51,367 bases of DNA from Streptosporangium minutum (GTDB lineage: Bacteria > Actinomycetota > Actinomycetes > Streptosporangiales > Streptosporangiaceae). The stretch is from positions 1-51,367 of the forward strand of contig NZ_NGFP01000031.1 of assembly GCF_002149035.1 (NCBI RefSeq), given 5' to 3'. The notes under the pieces are model-generated. The model saw only the letters and a program-made list of their open reading frames with translations, searched no databases and was not told the origin of the DNA. Shown in pieces: positions 33,891-42,857 of the stretch. The position numbers were made by a program, and so were the translations under genes. Within the stretch, counting starts at the first letter, position 1; each line of letters opens with the position of its first letter.

Positions 33891-33912
33891 GGTAGCACAG
33901 TACGGCGGTCGC

Positions 33913-34542
33913 ATGTCTATAGTCAGTGAGGTGTCTGACTCAACGAAGACCCGGACGCGGGGGGCCGACAAGCGGCGGCAGTTGATGGCCGCCGCCGCCC
34001 GGGTCCTGCACCAGCAGGGCGTGGAGCGCACCACCATCGCCGACATCGCCCACGCCGCCGGCGTTCCCGTCGGAAACGTGTACTACTACTTCAAGACCAA
34101 GGACGCGCTGGTCCAGGCCGCCCTGGCCGAGCATTCCGGGCACCTCGCGGAACTCACCGGCGAGCTCGACAAGCTCCCCTCCCCGCTCGAACGCCTCAAG
34201 GCCCTGGTCGGCTTGTGGGTGGGCCAGCGCGACGTGGCGGCCCGCTACGGCTGCCCCACCGGTACCCTGGCCGTCGAACTCGACAAACGCGCCGAGGGAG
34301 GCATGGACCTGGAGGCGGGCAGGGTCATCCGGTTGTTGCTGGACTGGGTGGAACGCCAGTTCCGCGAGCTGGGACTGTCCGACCCCGACAACCTCGCGCT
34401 CACGCTCGTCGGCGCCTACCAGGGCATGTCGCTGCTGGCCAACGCCCTGCGCGACCCGGAGATCATGACCCGCGAGGGGAGCCGCCTCATCCGCTGGCTG
34501 GACTCCCTGCCCGACGACGGCACCGGCCACCGGAACTCCTGA
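33913..34542 (+). CDS. TetR-family regulator
   Basis: A 209-residue TetR protein. The helix-turn-helix lies at about 18-65 with RRQLMAAAARVLHQQGVERT, then TIADIAHAAGVPVGNVYYYF and KTKDALVQAAL. The ligand domain follows; the VAARYGCPTGTLAVELDK segment matches the TetR_C_6 type that often senses quinones or oxidised compounds and controls NmrA/SDR genes. ATG 33913 gives the longest form; GTG 33931 is possible. Confidence 0.88.
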   Translation: MSIVSEVSDSTKTRTRGADKRRQLMAAAARVLHQQGVERTTIADIAHAAGVPVGNVYYYFKTKDALVQAALAEHSGHLAELTGELDKLPSPLERLKALVGLWVGQRDVAARYGCPTGTLAVELDKRAEGGMDLEAGRVIRLLLDWVERQFRELGLSDPDNLALTLVGAYQGMSLLANALRDPEIMTREGSRLIRWLDSLPDDGTGHRNS

Positions 34543-34594
34543 GGGCCCGTTCCCCGTCGCCCGCGAGCAGTCGAGCCGCACACGGGACCCCGGT

Positions 34595-36073
34595 TCACCG
34601 GCCCGCCGGCTCGGCAAGGGCCGCGTTCCGGCCGGCTGTGCCCGGCCTGGGCTGCCGCAGCACGATGAGCGCGACGATGAAGGCCGCGACGAGCAGCGCG
34701 GCGGCGATGCCGAAGGCCAGGTGGTAGCCGCCGGTCAGCGCGGCCGCCTCGTCGCTGCCGGCCGACAGCAGCTCCTCGGTACGCGAGGCGGCCAGCGTGG
34801 ACAGCACCGCGACGCCGATGGCCATGCCGATCTGCTGGGTGGTGTTGAACAGCCCGGAGGCCAGGCCCGCGTCGTCGGCCCGGGCGCCGGACATGCCGAG
34901 CGTGGTCAGCGCGGGGAGCACCAGCCCGCCACCCGCGATGAGCAGCATCACCGGGAGCAGGTCGGTGACGTAGTCCGCGTTCACCGGGACGCGGGTGAGC
35001 CAGCCCATCGCCCCGAGCAGCAGCGCCAGGCCCGTCAGCAGGACGGCCCGCTCGCCGAAGCGGGTGTTGAGCCGGGCGGAGACGGACAGGGACACGCCGC
35101 CGATGGCCACCGCCGCGGGAAGCATCGCCAGACCGGTGGCGAGCGCGCCGTAGCCGAGGACCTTCTGCATGTAGAGCGCGACGATGATCTGGAAGGCGAA
35201 CATGGCCGACAGCGTCAGCATCTGGACCAGGTTGGCGCCGGAGACGTTGCGCGAGCGGAAGATCCGCAGTGGCATCAGCGGGGTCTCGGCGGTCGCCTGA
35301 CGGGCGACGAACGCGGTCAGCAGGGCGAGCGACACCGCGCCGAGGCCGAGGGTGTGCGCCGCGAGCCAGCCGTACTGCTCGATCTTGACCACGGTGTAGA
35401 TGCCCAGCATCAGCCCGTCGGTGACCAGCACGGCGCCGATGATGTCGGCCCCGGCGGCGAGTCCGGCCCCGCGCTCGTCCGGCAGTGCCCGGATCGCCAG
35501 CACGATCGTGGCCAGCCCGATCGGCAGGTTGATGAAGAAGATCCAGTTCCAGCTGAGGGCGTCGGTGAGGACCCCGCCCAGGACCTGGCCGATCGAGGCC
35601 CCGGCCGCGCCGGTGAAGCTGAAGACGCCGATCGCCTTCGCGCGCTCCTCGGCCCCGGTGAACAACGTCACCAGGATGCCCAGGACGACCGCGGAGGCCA
35701 TGGCGCTGCCGACGCCCTGCAGGAACCGGGCGGCGATCAGCATGCCGGGGCCGGTGGCCGCTCCGGCCAGCAGCGACGCGGCGGTGAAGACCGCGTTGCC
35801 TGCCAGGAACATGGTTTTACGGCCGACGAGGTCGCCCAGCCTGCCGGCCAGGAGCAGCAGCCCGCCGAAAGCGATCAGGTACGCGTTGACGGTCCAGCTG
35901 AGCCCGGCGGGCGAGAAGCCCAGATCCCGCTGGATGGCCGGCATCGCCACGGTCACGATGCTGCCGTCCAGGATCGTCATCAGCATCGCGGCGGACAGCA
36001 CGGTCAGCGCCAGCCGGCGCGACCGGGGCGTGCCGGTGCGGGTCGGTCGAAGGGAAGGTGGGGTGTGCGACAT
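34595..36073 (-). CDS. DHA2-type MFS drug exporter (EmrB/QacA-like)
   Basis: A 492-residue, 14-TM MFS exporter: RLALTVLSAAMLMTILDGSI then VTVAMPAIQRDL (motif D1 of the 14-TM group), GRLGDLVGRKTMFLAGN (motif A), and GASIGQVLGGVLTDALSWNW (motif C, antiporter). It probably expels drugs by proton exchange. It is the second gene after a MarR regulator on the same strand (74 bp gap). The leader forms a hairpin that covers its ribosome site. Confidence 0.9.
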   Translation of the reverse strand: MSHTPPSLRPTRTGTPRSRRLALTVLSAAMLMTILDGSIVTVAMPAIQRDLGFSPAGLSWTVNAYLIAFGGLLLLAGRLGDLVGRKTMFLAGNAVFTAASLLAGAATGPGMLIAARFLQGVGSAMASAVVLGILVTLFTGAEERAKAIGVFSFTGAAGASIGQVLGGVLTDALSWNWIFFINLPIGLATIVLAIRALPDERGAGLAAGADIIGAVLVTDGLMLGIYTVVKIEQYGWLAAHTLGLGAVSLALLTAFVARQATAETPLMPLRIFRSRNVSGANLVQMLTLSAMFAFQIIVALYMQKVLGYGALATGLAMLPAAVAIGGVSLSVSARLNTRFGERAVLLTGLALLLGAMGWLTRVPVNADYVTDLLPVMLLIAGGGLVLPALTTLGMSGARADDAGLASGLFNTTQQIGMAIGVAVLSTLAASRTEELLSAGSDEAAALTGGYHLAFGIAAALLVAAFIVALIVLRQPRPGTAGRNAALAEPAGR

Positions 36074-36080
36074 CGTCGGC

Positions 36081-36102
36081 TCCTGTTCGGAAGGGAACAG
36101 GA
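36081..36102 (-). promoter_or_regulatory. Hairpin sequestering the exporter ribosome site
   Basis: Read on the minus strand, TCCTGTTC and GAACAGGA form a perfect 8-bp stem with a 6-nt loop, ending 8 bp before the exporter ATG. The Shine-Dalgarno AGGAG is the 3' arm of the stem. The stem would block ribosomes unless opened, or it may be a DNA operator for the MarR protein. Confidence 0.6.
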
Positions 36103-36146
36103 GTGACCGTAGCAGATAGTTTTGTTGTAGACGATCCTCTATGGAC

Positions 36147-36626
36147 TTACTTTGTGCGCTGCCGTGCCCGCCGTACCCCTTGAGGCGCCTCGACGGGGGT
36201 GGCCAGATGCCCCGTCACCAGGCGGTTCATGGCTCGCACGAGCGCCTCGCCCTCGTTTCCGGGCAGCGCGCCCAAGGCGGCCTTGTGCACGCTGTCGACG
36301 ATCTCCTGGCTCTGCCTCGCGACCTCCGCGCCCTTCTCGGTGACCGCGATGATCCGGGCCCGCCGATCTGTGCTCGACGGGCGGCGCTCGGCGAGCCCCG
36401 CCTTCTCCAGGGCGTCGACGGTGACCACCATCGTGGTCTTGTCCATGTCGCCGATCTCGGCGAGCTGGATCTGCGTGCGCTCCTCCTCCAAGGCGTGAAC
36501 CAGCACGCAGTGCATGCGTGCCGTCAGTCCGATCTCGGCGAGCGCCGACGCCATCTGGGTTCTCAGGACGTGGCCGGCGTGGTCCAGCAGGAACGACAGA
36601 TCCGGCGCGGTACGGGCGGGTGCCAT
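36147..36626 (-). CDS. MarR-family regulator upstream of MFS exporter
   Basis: A 159-residue MarR protein with LSFLLDHAGHVLRTQMASAL then the winged helix IGDMDKTTMVVTVDALEKAG then LAERRPSSTDRRARIIAVTE. ATG 36626 is chosen because GGAGGT lies 9 bp before it; ATG 36635 touches that ribosome site and is less likely. It lies upstream of and co-directional with the DHA2 exporter, a common drug-resistance pair in which the regulator represses both. Confidence 0.88.
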   Translation of the reverse strand: MAPARTAPDLSFLLDHAGHVLRTQMASALAEIGLTARMHCVLVHALEEERTQIQLAEIGDMDKTTMVVTVDALEKAGLAERRPSSTDRRARIIAVTEKGAEVARQSQEIVDSVHKAALGALPGNEGEALVRAMNRLVTGHLATPVEAPQGVRRARQRTK

Positions 36627-36725
36627 GGCGGTCATACCTCCAGGGTAGCCACTGGTTCCGTTCTGGATTATCCATAAGGAATCCCATCGAGCTCCGGCCG
36701 GCATGCTCGCCGCACGGACTGGGGC

Positions 36726-39608
36726 TCAGGAACGGTCGTGGCGCAGGACCGTCCGCCGGCCGTCGTCGCCCGGGGCGGTCACGATGAGGCGGCGCGCCAT
36801 CGCGGTGGCGTCCTCCTTCGTGAGGCTCGCCCCCATGGCCGTCGCCTCGTCGTACGCCTCCGGAGAGAGGGTGGCGCGCACGGCGGCCACGTTCCGGGGG
36901 CCGTCCAGCGGGTCCATGAGCTCGGGGGAGTAGCCCATCCGGGAACCGATGGCCGAGACCGTGCCGAGGAGCACCGCGCCGTCCACCGCCCGGCCGGCCA
37001 TGCCAAGGGCTCCGGCGAGCACGTGGGCACAGGCCAGCCAGGAGGTCATGTCCTGCATGCGGTCGAGGTGCACGACCAGGCGGGCCGCCTGCTGCACCGC
37101 GCGACCGGCGTCGCCCAGGTCCATGGCGACCTTCGCCCCGATCCAGCCCGAGGAGCAGTACGCCCAGTCGTGGCCGCAGGCCTGGGCGATGTCGGCGGCC
37201 TGCACGAGCTGCCCGGCGGCGAGCAACGGATCGCCCGCCACCCTGGTGATCTGCCCGCGCACCATCATCAGTTCGGCCTCGACCCAGGTCAGCCCCGCCG
37301 CCCGGACATGCGTCCAGCCCTCGGTGAGCGCGAGCTGCGCCTGGCTCGGGTCGCCGCTGAGCTGGAGGAAGTACGCCCGGTACGGCAGGGCGCGGGCCAT
37401 GACCTCGACCTCGCCGATGGCCTCGGCCTGCCGCAGCGCCAGCTCGACGTCGTCGTTCCCTGCGAACGGGTCGCCCGCCAGGTAGCGGAGCAGCGCCCGC
37501 CCGATCAGCGCCTGCCCCCTCGCGGGATGGTCGGCGCCTGCGCGGTCGAGGGCCTCGGACAGCCGTGCGATGCCTTCGTGCACGTCGCCGTTGCGGTACC
37601 AGAACCACGACAGCGCGCTGGCGATGCGCAGCGCGGAGTCCCCGTCGCCCGTGGCCAGGGCGTGGCCGAGAGCGGCCCGCGTGTTCGCCTGCTCGTGCCG
37701 GAGTCTGCGCAGCCACAGCTCCCCGTCGAAGGTGCGCAGACGCCGTCCGGCCGTCTCGGCCAGCTCCACCGCCCACGCGAGATGGCGGCCGGCCCACCGG
37801 GCCCGTTCGTCGCCGGACAGGGTGCGGAGGGCGTACTGCCGTATGGTCTCCAGCATCCGGTAACGCCGGGGTACGGCGGAGCCGTCCACAGTGACCAGCG
37901 ACTTGGCGACGAGGCCGCCCAGCCTGTGCGTCACCGCCGGCGGCCCCGCCACCCGTTCGGCCGCCTCCAGATCGAACCCGCCCTCGAAGAGGCTCAGGCA
38001 GCCCAGCAGCTCCCTCTCGGGCGAGGTGAGCAGGCGCACGCTTGACGCGATGGCCGCCTCCAGGCTCCGATGGCGCGCCGGGGCGGTACGGGGGCCGGTG
38101 GCCAGCAACGCGAACCGGTCGTGGAGCCCGTCGGCGATCTGTTCGAGGGACAGGACCCGGGTCTGGGCCGCCGCGAGCTCGATGGCCAGGGGGAGGCCGT
38201 CCAGCTCCCGGCAGATCCGGGAGATCAGCTCCCGCTCGTCGTGCCGTGGGCGCCGGTCCGGACGGACCGCGAGCGACCGCTCCAGGAAAAGCTCGACGGC
38301 CGCCCCGCCGGGGTCCAGCGGCGGCAGGTCCCAGGTCGTCTCTCCTGCGACGCCCAGCGGCTCCCGGCTCGTGGCGAGCAGCCGCAGGCCGGGGCAGCGC
38401 GACAGCAACGTCTCCGCCAGCGGCGCGACCGCGTCGACCAGATGCTCGCAGTTGTCGAGGACCAGCAGGGTCTCCCGGTCGCCGATCGACGCGGCGAGGT
38501 GGTCGGTGCTGCCCGTGATGGCCGTACCCATCGCCGCGCCGACCGTGGCCGGCAGCAGCCCCGCGTCCGTCACGTCGGCGAGGAGGGCCAGCCACGGGCC
38601 GTCCCCGTCCGGGTGTTCCCGGGCGATCTCCAGGGCCATGCGGCTCTTGCCGGTGCCGCCGGGACCGGTGATCGTCACCAGCCGGTCCGCGGCGAGCAGG
38701 TCCTTCACCGCGCCCACGGCGGCGTCACGTCCGATGAGGCGGGTCAGCGGCGCCGGAAGCCGCGGGCGGGCGGGCTCCCTCGGCTCGGCGGGCTCGGTGA
38801 CCGTCGCCGCCTCCTTCGGGGCACGCAGGTCCAGGGCCGGGTCCTGCCGGAGCACCGCCGCCTCCATGGCGCGCAGCGAGGGGCCGGGGTCCACACCGAG
38901 TTCCTCGATCAGCCGCTCGCGCGCCGCGCGGAGGGTGGCCAGGGCGTCCCCCTGTTGCCCGTTCCGGTACAGGGCGAGCGCGAGCAGCTCCCAGGACCGC
39001 TCCGCCAGGGGGTGCTCGCGGACCAGCGACTCCAGTTCGCCCACTGCCTGGACGGCCGCGCCCATCGCCAGGCGGGCCGCCGCATGGTCCTGGCGGGCGG
39101 CCAGCCGGGCGTTCTCCAGCCGGGCGATCTCGGCGCTCGCCACGTCGGAGCCGCCGAGGTCGGCGTAGGCGGGGCCGCGCCACAGCCCGAGCGCGGTCGC
39201 GAGGCTTTCCGCCGCCGCCGCCGGATCGTCGGACAGCAGTCTCGCGCCGCGCTCCGCCAGAGCGGCGAAGCGTTCCGAGTCCACCGATTCCGGCCTGACA
39301 CGCAGGACGTAGCCCGGACCCTGGCGGTCGAGGAGGCCCGTGGCCGTACGTGGAGGCCGGTCCGGTTCCAGGACTTTCCGCAACTTGCTGATGTACGAAT
39401 ACAGGGTGACCATGCCGCTGTTCGGGGCCTGTTCTCCCCATACCGCGTCGACGATGCGGTCGGTCGTCACCATCTTGCCCTGCGCGATGAGCAGTGTGGC
39501 GACCAGGGCTTTGACACGGGCGCCCCCGAGGTCGAGTCGTGCTCCCTCGCGGGTCACCATCAGCGGGCCCAGGACGGAGAAGTGGAGCCCGGCTGGTTCA
39601 GCGCTCAC
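36726..39608 (-). CDS. SARP-type regulator with NB-ARC and TPR-like domains
   Basis: A 960-residue AfsR/SARP-like activator. The N-terminal OmpR-type winged helix (LHFSVLGPLMVTREGARLDL to about 95) and bacterial transcriptional activation domain (about 100-250) bind DNA repeats. A STAND ATPase follows with Walker A GPGGTGKSRMALEIAR and Walker B ETLLVLDNCEHLVDAV, and the helical C-terminal half is TPR-like. GTG 39608 is preferred, as the winged helix starts right there; AAAGGGA lies upstream. Such proteins switch on antibiotic clusters, but no polyketide or peptide-synthetase genes adjoin it, so its target lies elsewhere. Confidence 0.88.
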   Translation of the reverse strand: MSAEPAGLHFSVLGPLMVTREGARLDLGGARVKALVATLLIAQGKMVTTDRIVDAVWGEQAPNSGMVTLYSYISKLRKVLEPDRPPRTATGLLDRQGPGYVLRVRPESVDSERFAALAERGARLLSDDPAAAAESLATALGLWRGPAYADLGGSDVASAEIARLENARLAARQDHAAARLAMGAAVQAVGELESLVREHPLAERSWELLALALYRNGQQGDALATLRAARERLIEELGVDPGPSLRAMEAAVLRQDPALDLRAPKEAATVTEPAEPREPARPRLPAPLTRLIGRDAAVGAVKDLLAADRLVTITGPGGTGKSRMALEIAREHPDGDGPWLALLADVTDAGLLPATVGAAMGTAITGSTDHLAASIGDRETLLVLDNCEHLVDAVAPLAETLLSRCPGLRLLATSREPLGVAGETTWDLPPLDPGGAAVELFLERSLAVRPDRRPRHDERELISRICRELDGLPLAIELAAAQTRVLSLEQIADGLHDRFALLATGPRTAPARHRSLEAAIASSVRLLTSPERELLGCLSLFEGGFDLEAAERVAGPPAVTHRLGGLVAKSLVTVDGSAVPRRYRMLETIRQYALRTLSGDERARWAGRHLAWAVELAETAGRRLRTFDGELWLRRLRHEQANTRAALGHALATGDGDSALRIASALSWFWYRNGDVHEGIARLSEALDRAGADHPARGQALIGRALLRYLAGDPFAGNDDVELALRQAEAIGEVEVMARALPYRAYFLQLSGDPSQAQLALTEGWTHVRAAGLTWVEAELMMVRGQITRVAGDPLLAAGQLVQAADIAQACGHDWAYCSSGWIGAKVAMDLGDAGRAVQQAARLVVHLDRMQDMTSWLACAHVLAGALGMAGRAVDGAVLLGTVSAIGSRMGYSPELMDPLDGPRNVAAVRATLSPEAYDEATAMGASLTKEDATAMARRLIVTAPGDDGRRTVLRHDRS

Positions 39609-39833
39609 CTGTGGCCCGTTCCCTTTGCGTCCACCGCCGCTCAATACGGACGTGTCGTTATTATGCCTCAAAGGGTGATAAAGGCGAAGTATTTCGTGTC
39701 CGTCGGCCATTACCACGCACGACATGAGCGGCGGTTCAGCGGGGCCAGGAGCCGGTGTCGTGGCGGGGCCGGCTCCGCGTCACGCACACCTGCTTCCTGG
39801 CGCTCCGTCTGCCACCGCCCGGCTGCCACGGTC

Positions 39834-41294
39834 CTAGAAGTCGCGCCACTCGTCGAACCAGGCGGCCGTCTCGGAGTCCGGGACACCGGCGCGCCGTGCC
39901 AGCTCGAAGAACGCGTCCGCGGCCTCCTCCCGTCTGACCGTGTCGATGATCTCGTAGCGTCCGTCGATCGCGTTGAGTCTCTCGACGAGGCTCTGGAGGA
40001 TCGGCCGCGCGCCGGCCGCTCTGGCGGGATCGCAGGCAGGCAGGCGTTCGACGGCGCGGAGTGCGGACGCGTAGGCCTTGCACGCGGCATTGCCTGCCCG
40101 TTCGTCGTCATCGACCCAGTCGCGCAGCGGGTTGTCGACATTGGCAGCCAGCCAGGCGTCGGACTTGGCGCCCCGGATGGTCACGCACACGGGCGCGTCC
40201 TTGTAGCGGGCTTTGATCGGTCTGACCTGGCTGCGCCGGATCCCCGCCAGGTTCAGACGGCGCAGGGACGGCGCGGGGAGCGGCAGGGAGGAGGCGTCGA
40301 CGCCGTACGCGTCGGTGAGCCGCAGGGTGTGCAACCGCTGCAGTCGGCCCGGGTCGGCGGCGTCCAGCAGCCGGCCGTACGGTCGGGACCACCAGATCTG
40401 CAACGACTCCAGGTCGGTCAGGGCGCCCAGCGCGGCCATGGACAGGTCGCCTGTCACCCGCAGGTCGAGGTCACGGATCCCGCGCAGGCCGCTCGGGACG
40501 GGAGCGGGTGAGGTCATGGTGAGCTGGATCCATCGGCCCTCCTCGGCCGCCTCGACGACCTCGGGTGGCTCGGCGGTCAGCCGGAGACCCATCAGGCCGG
40601 GCGGGAGACGGAGGTGCCGCAGCCCGGCGCCCCAGATGGCGAGCTCGGTCAGGTGCGTCGTGCTCAGATCCACGACGGCCGGTGGGTCGTCCCAGATCAG
40701 AGACTGGATCATGGGTCGGCCGGCGACGGCCTCGGAGAGACCGCGATCGGCTCCCGACCATCTCAGGCCGGTCAGACGTGGCAGCGCGTCCAGGCCCGAC
40801 CAGCGGACCTCCGCGAGGTGAGCCGGAAGGTCGATACTCGACGTCGTGGCGTCCATGGTCCGCGGCGCGTCACCGAGATCGACCACGACCGGGCCTCTGG
40901 CGGAGTCCTTGTAGGCCGCCTTGGCCTCCGCGGGCACCTGCAGATCCCATCGCCGCTGGTAGACGATCTGCAGCGGCAGGCCTTCCCAGCCACCGAAGGA
41001 ATCGATCTCGCGCGGGACGTCCGGGTGAATCGGCAGCTGTCCGAGCCATACGAAATCAGGCGGTGGGGCATCGGAGCCGTCGATCCTGAGGGCTTCCGGT
41101 TCCGCCGACCAGCTGTGGTGGTCGCGGAGCAGGGGACCCGCCGAGGACAGATCGTCCAGCGTGGGCATCGCGTCGGAGCACCAGTCGAGCACGCACACCG
41201 TCACCCAGCCGTCGGCGTCGATCCCGCTCACCTGGCAGGCACCGTATCCCCCCAGCGGCAGGAGCACGGCTGCGGTATCCCCGACCTTCAACAT
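39834..41294 (-). CDS. LRR-like hypothetical protein
   Basis: A 486-residue cytoplasmic protein with no signal or TM. Residues 1-60 (VGDTAAVLLPLGGYGACQVS) look like a small beta-barrel similar in style to Imm26-type domains. Residues 130-380 hold irregular leucine-rich steps (LTELAIWGAGLRHLRLPPGL, LRRLNLAGIRRSQV). The C-terminal 90 residues are helical with YEIIDTVRREEAADAFFELA. The overall plan, repeats plus an immunity-like domain, suggests a protein-binding or immunity role, but this is a guess. It stands alone. Confidence 0.6.
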   Translation of the reverse strand: MLKVGDTAAVLLPLGGYGACQVSGIDADGWVTVCVLDWCSDAMPTLDDLSSAGPLLRDHHSWSAEPEALRIDGSDAPPPDFVWLGQLPIHPDVPREIDSFGGWEGLPLQIVYQRRWDLQVPAEAKAAYKDSARGPVVVDLGDAPRTMDATTSSIDLPAHLAEVRWSGLDALPRLTGLRWSGADRGLSEAVAGRPMIQSLIWDDPPAVVDLSTTHLTELAIWGAGLRHLRLPPGLMGLRLTAEPPEVVEAAEEGRWIQLTMTSPAPVPSGLRGIRDLDLRVTGDLSMAALGALTDLESLQIWWSRPYGRLLDAADPGRLQRLHTLRLTDAYGVDASSLPLPAPSLRRLNLAGIRRSQVRPIKARYKDAPVCVTIRGAKSDAWLAANVDNPLRDWVDDDERAGNAACKAYASALRAVERLPACDPARAAGARPILQSLVERLNAIDGRYEIIDTVRREEAADAFFELARRAGVPDSETAAWFDEWRDF

Positions 41295-41394
41295 GGCCGG
41301 AGGCTAGCAACCGCCTACGACAGGAACGGCCGTCGAACCGGCGGTTGCCGCGCCTGTGGCAGTGGATCGGCGACGAGGGCGCGACCGCCTTCAG

Positions 41395-41898
41395 CTACTG
41401 ATGTCCCGAAGAGCCGTGGACGGGCTCCGCCGTCCCCGTCAGGCGCAGCCGGGTGCGGGACGGCGCCGACGGGGGCAGCGCGGCGAGGATGCCGGCGAGG
41501 GTGACCCCGGCGAGGCTGCGCCGCCACGCCTCGTGCGCGTCGGCCATTTTCTCGGCGAGGATGCAAGTGCGGCGGCACTCCTCCGGGGACAGCGCCCCCC
41601 GTCCCTGCTGGCGGATCTCACGGCACTCGTACGGCGAGGACGTGCCGTCGACGGCCTCGACGATCTGCAGGAGTGTGATCTCGGAGGCGGGTCGCGCGAG
41701 CCGGAATCCTCCCCGCGGGCCCGTGGTCGCGGCCAGCAGGCCGGCTCTGACGAGCGCCTTCAGCTGCTTGGTGAGATAGGCCACCGGGAGGTCGTAGTAC
41801 TGCGCGAGCTGTGCCGCCGACGCGCTGGCTCCCGGATCGAGCTGTGCCAGCGTCGTGGCGCAGTGCAGAACCCATTCGGTGCTCACAGGCAGCTTCAC
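41395..41898 (-). CDS. Rrf2-family regulator with three conserved Cys
   Basis: A 167-residue Rrf2 protein. The winged helix spans about 1-75 (AAQLAQYYDLPVAYLTKQLK then ALVRAGLLAATTGPRGGFRL). The Cys set in YECREIRQQG and EECRRTC is placed like the iron-sulphur ligands of IscR/NsrR-type proteins. GTG 41898 is chosen, as the family starts there; the frame open to 42207 overlaps the divergent gene. It probably senses redox or nitrosative stress and represses the divergent NmrA gene. Confidence 0.85.
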   Translation of the reverse strand: MKLPVSTEWVLHCATTLAQLDPGASASAAQLAQYYDLPVAYLTKQLKALVRAGLLAATTGPRGGFRLARPASEITLLQIVEAVDGTSSPYECREIRQQGRGALSPEECRRTCILAEKMADAHEAWRRSLAGVTLAGILAALPPSAPSRTRLRLTGTAEPVHGSSGHQ

Positions 41899-41922
41899 GG
41901 TCCCGAGTCTATCGCAGATATT

Positions 41923-41941
41923 ATGGACCCGTTTAGTCCAT
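41923..41941. promoter_or_regulatory. Rrf2 operator candidate
   Basis: Inverted repeat ATGGAC-7 bp-GTCCAT (41923-41928 and 41936-41941) lies in the 82-bp gap between divergent Rrf2 and NmrA genes. It is 40 bp upstream of the NmrA start and in the only AT-rich stretch of the gap. Confidence 0.65.
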
Positions 41942-41980
41942 GATACCGTCTGCTCGACAGCGAGAGAAGGAGAGATCATC

Positions 41981-42724
41981 ATGCGGATCGCAGTCGCCGG
42001 CGCGACGGGGAACATCGGGGCCCTCACTGTCGCCGCCCTCGAACGGGGCGGACACGACGTCGTACGCGTCAGCCGCTCCCTCGGCGTGGACCTGACGACC
42101 GGTGACGGGCTCGACGACGCCCTGGCCGGTGTCGAGGCGGTCGTCGACGCGACCAACGGGCCGGTGACCGACCGGGCCGGGACGGTGGCGTACCTCGGCA
42201 CCACCACGCGGAACCTGCTCGCCGCCGAGGAGCGGGCCGGTGTCCGTCACCATGTGCTGCTCTCGATCGTCGGGATCGACCGCGTCGAGGGCAACGCGCA
42301 CTACGCCGGCAAGCGGGAGCAGGAGCGCCTCGTGGCCGCGGGGCCGGTGCCGTGGACGATCGTCCCGGCCACGCAGTTCCACGACTTCGCCGCGATGGTG
42401 GCGAGCTGGACCGAGCGGGACGGTGTCGCCACGATCGCGCCGCTGCTCGTGCAGCCGATCGCGCCAGCGGACGTGGCCGGCATCCTCGCTGAGATCGCGG
42501 TGGGCGAGCCGCAGGGGCGTTACGCCGATGTCGCCGGGCCCGAACCGCAGGACCTGGTGGACATGGCCCGGCGCAGCAACGAGGCGCGCGGCCGCGCGGT
42601 GAAGCTCGTGCCGACGTGGTCGGCGCTGTTCGGCCCGGCGATGGCCGGCAACGTGCTGCTGCCCGGCGAGGGCGCCCGCATCGCGCCGACCACCTTCGAC
42701 GAGTGGCTCGCGGAACAGCGGTAG
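41981..42724 (+). CDS. NmrA/SDR-like NAD(P)-binding protein
   Basis: A 247-residue atypical SDR. The nucleotide-binding motif IAVAGATGNIGALTVAALER lies at the start, then DVVRVSRSLGVDLTTGDGL, HHVLLSIVGIDRV and WTIVPATQFHDFAAM. No classic YxxxK was found. ATG 41981 has AAGGAG 9 bp upstream; the frame upstream to 41855 is rejected because it crosses the Rrf2 promoter. It is paired with Rrf2, as many such oxidoreductases are. Confidence 0.86.
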   Translation: MRIAVAGATGNIGALTVAALERGGHDVVRVSRSLGVDLTTGDGLDDALAGVEAVVDATNGPVTDRAGTVAYLGTTTRNLLAAEERAGVRHHVLLSIVGIDRVEGNAHYAGKREQERLVAAGPVPWTIVPATQFHDFAAMVASWTERDGVATIAPLLVQPIAPADVAGILAEIAVGEPQGRYADVAGPEPQDLVDMARRSNEARGRAVKLVPTWSALFGPAMAGNVLLPGEGARIAPTTFDEWLAEQR

Positions 42725-42857
42725 ATCCGACGAGGGTCCGGCGCCTCGCCGGGACGCATTTTCGGAGCCGAGGGGTCTAAATCCCTCTGAGGGTTCTAAA
42801 TCACGATGAGATGCGATAAAAGATCGTTTGTCCTTATCATCTCTTTTTGAGGTACAT

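Noticed and set aside
34721-36106. 461-codon plus-strand open frame
   Set aside because: It is antisense to the DHA2 exporter; composition is dominated by Gln/Gly/Arg.
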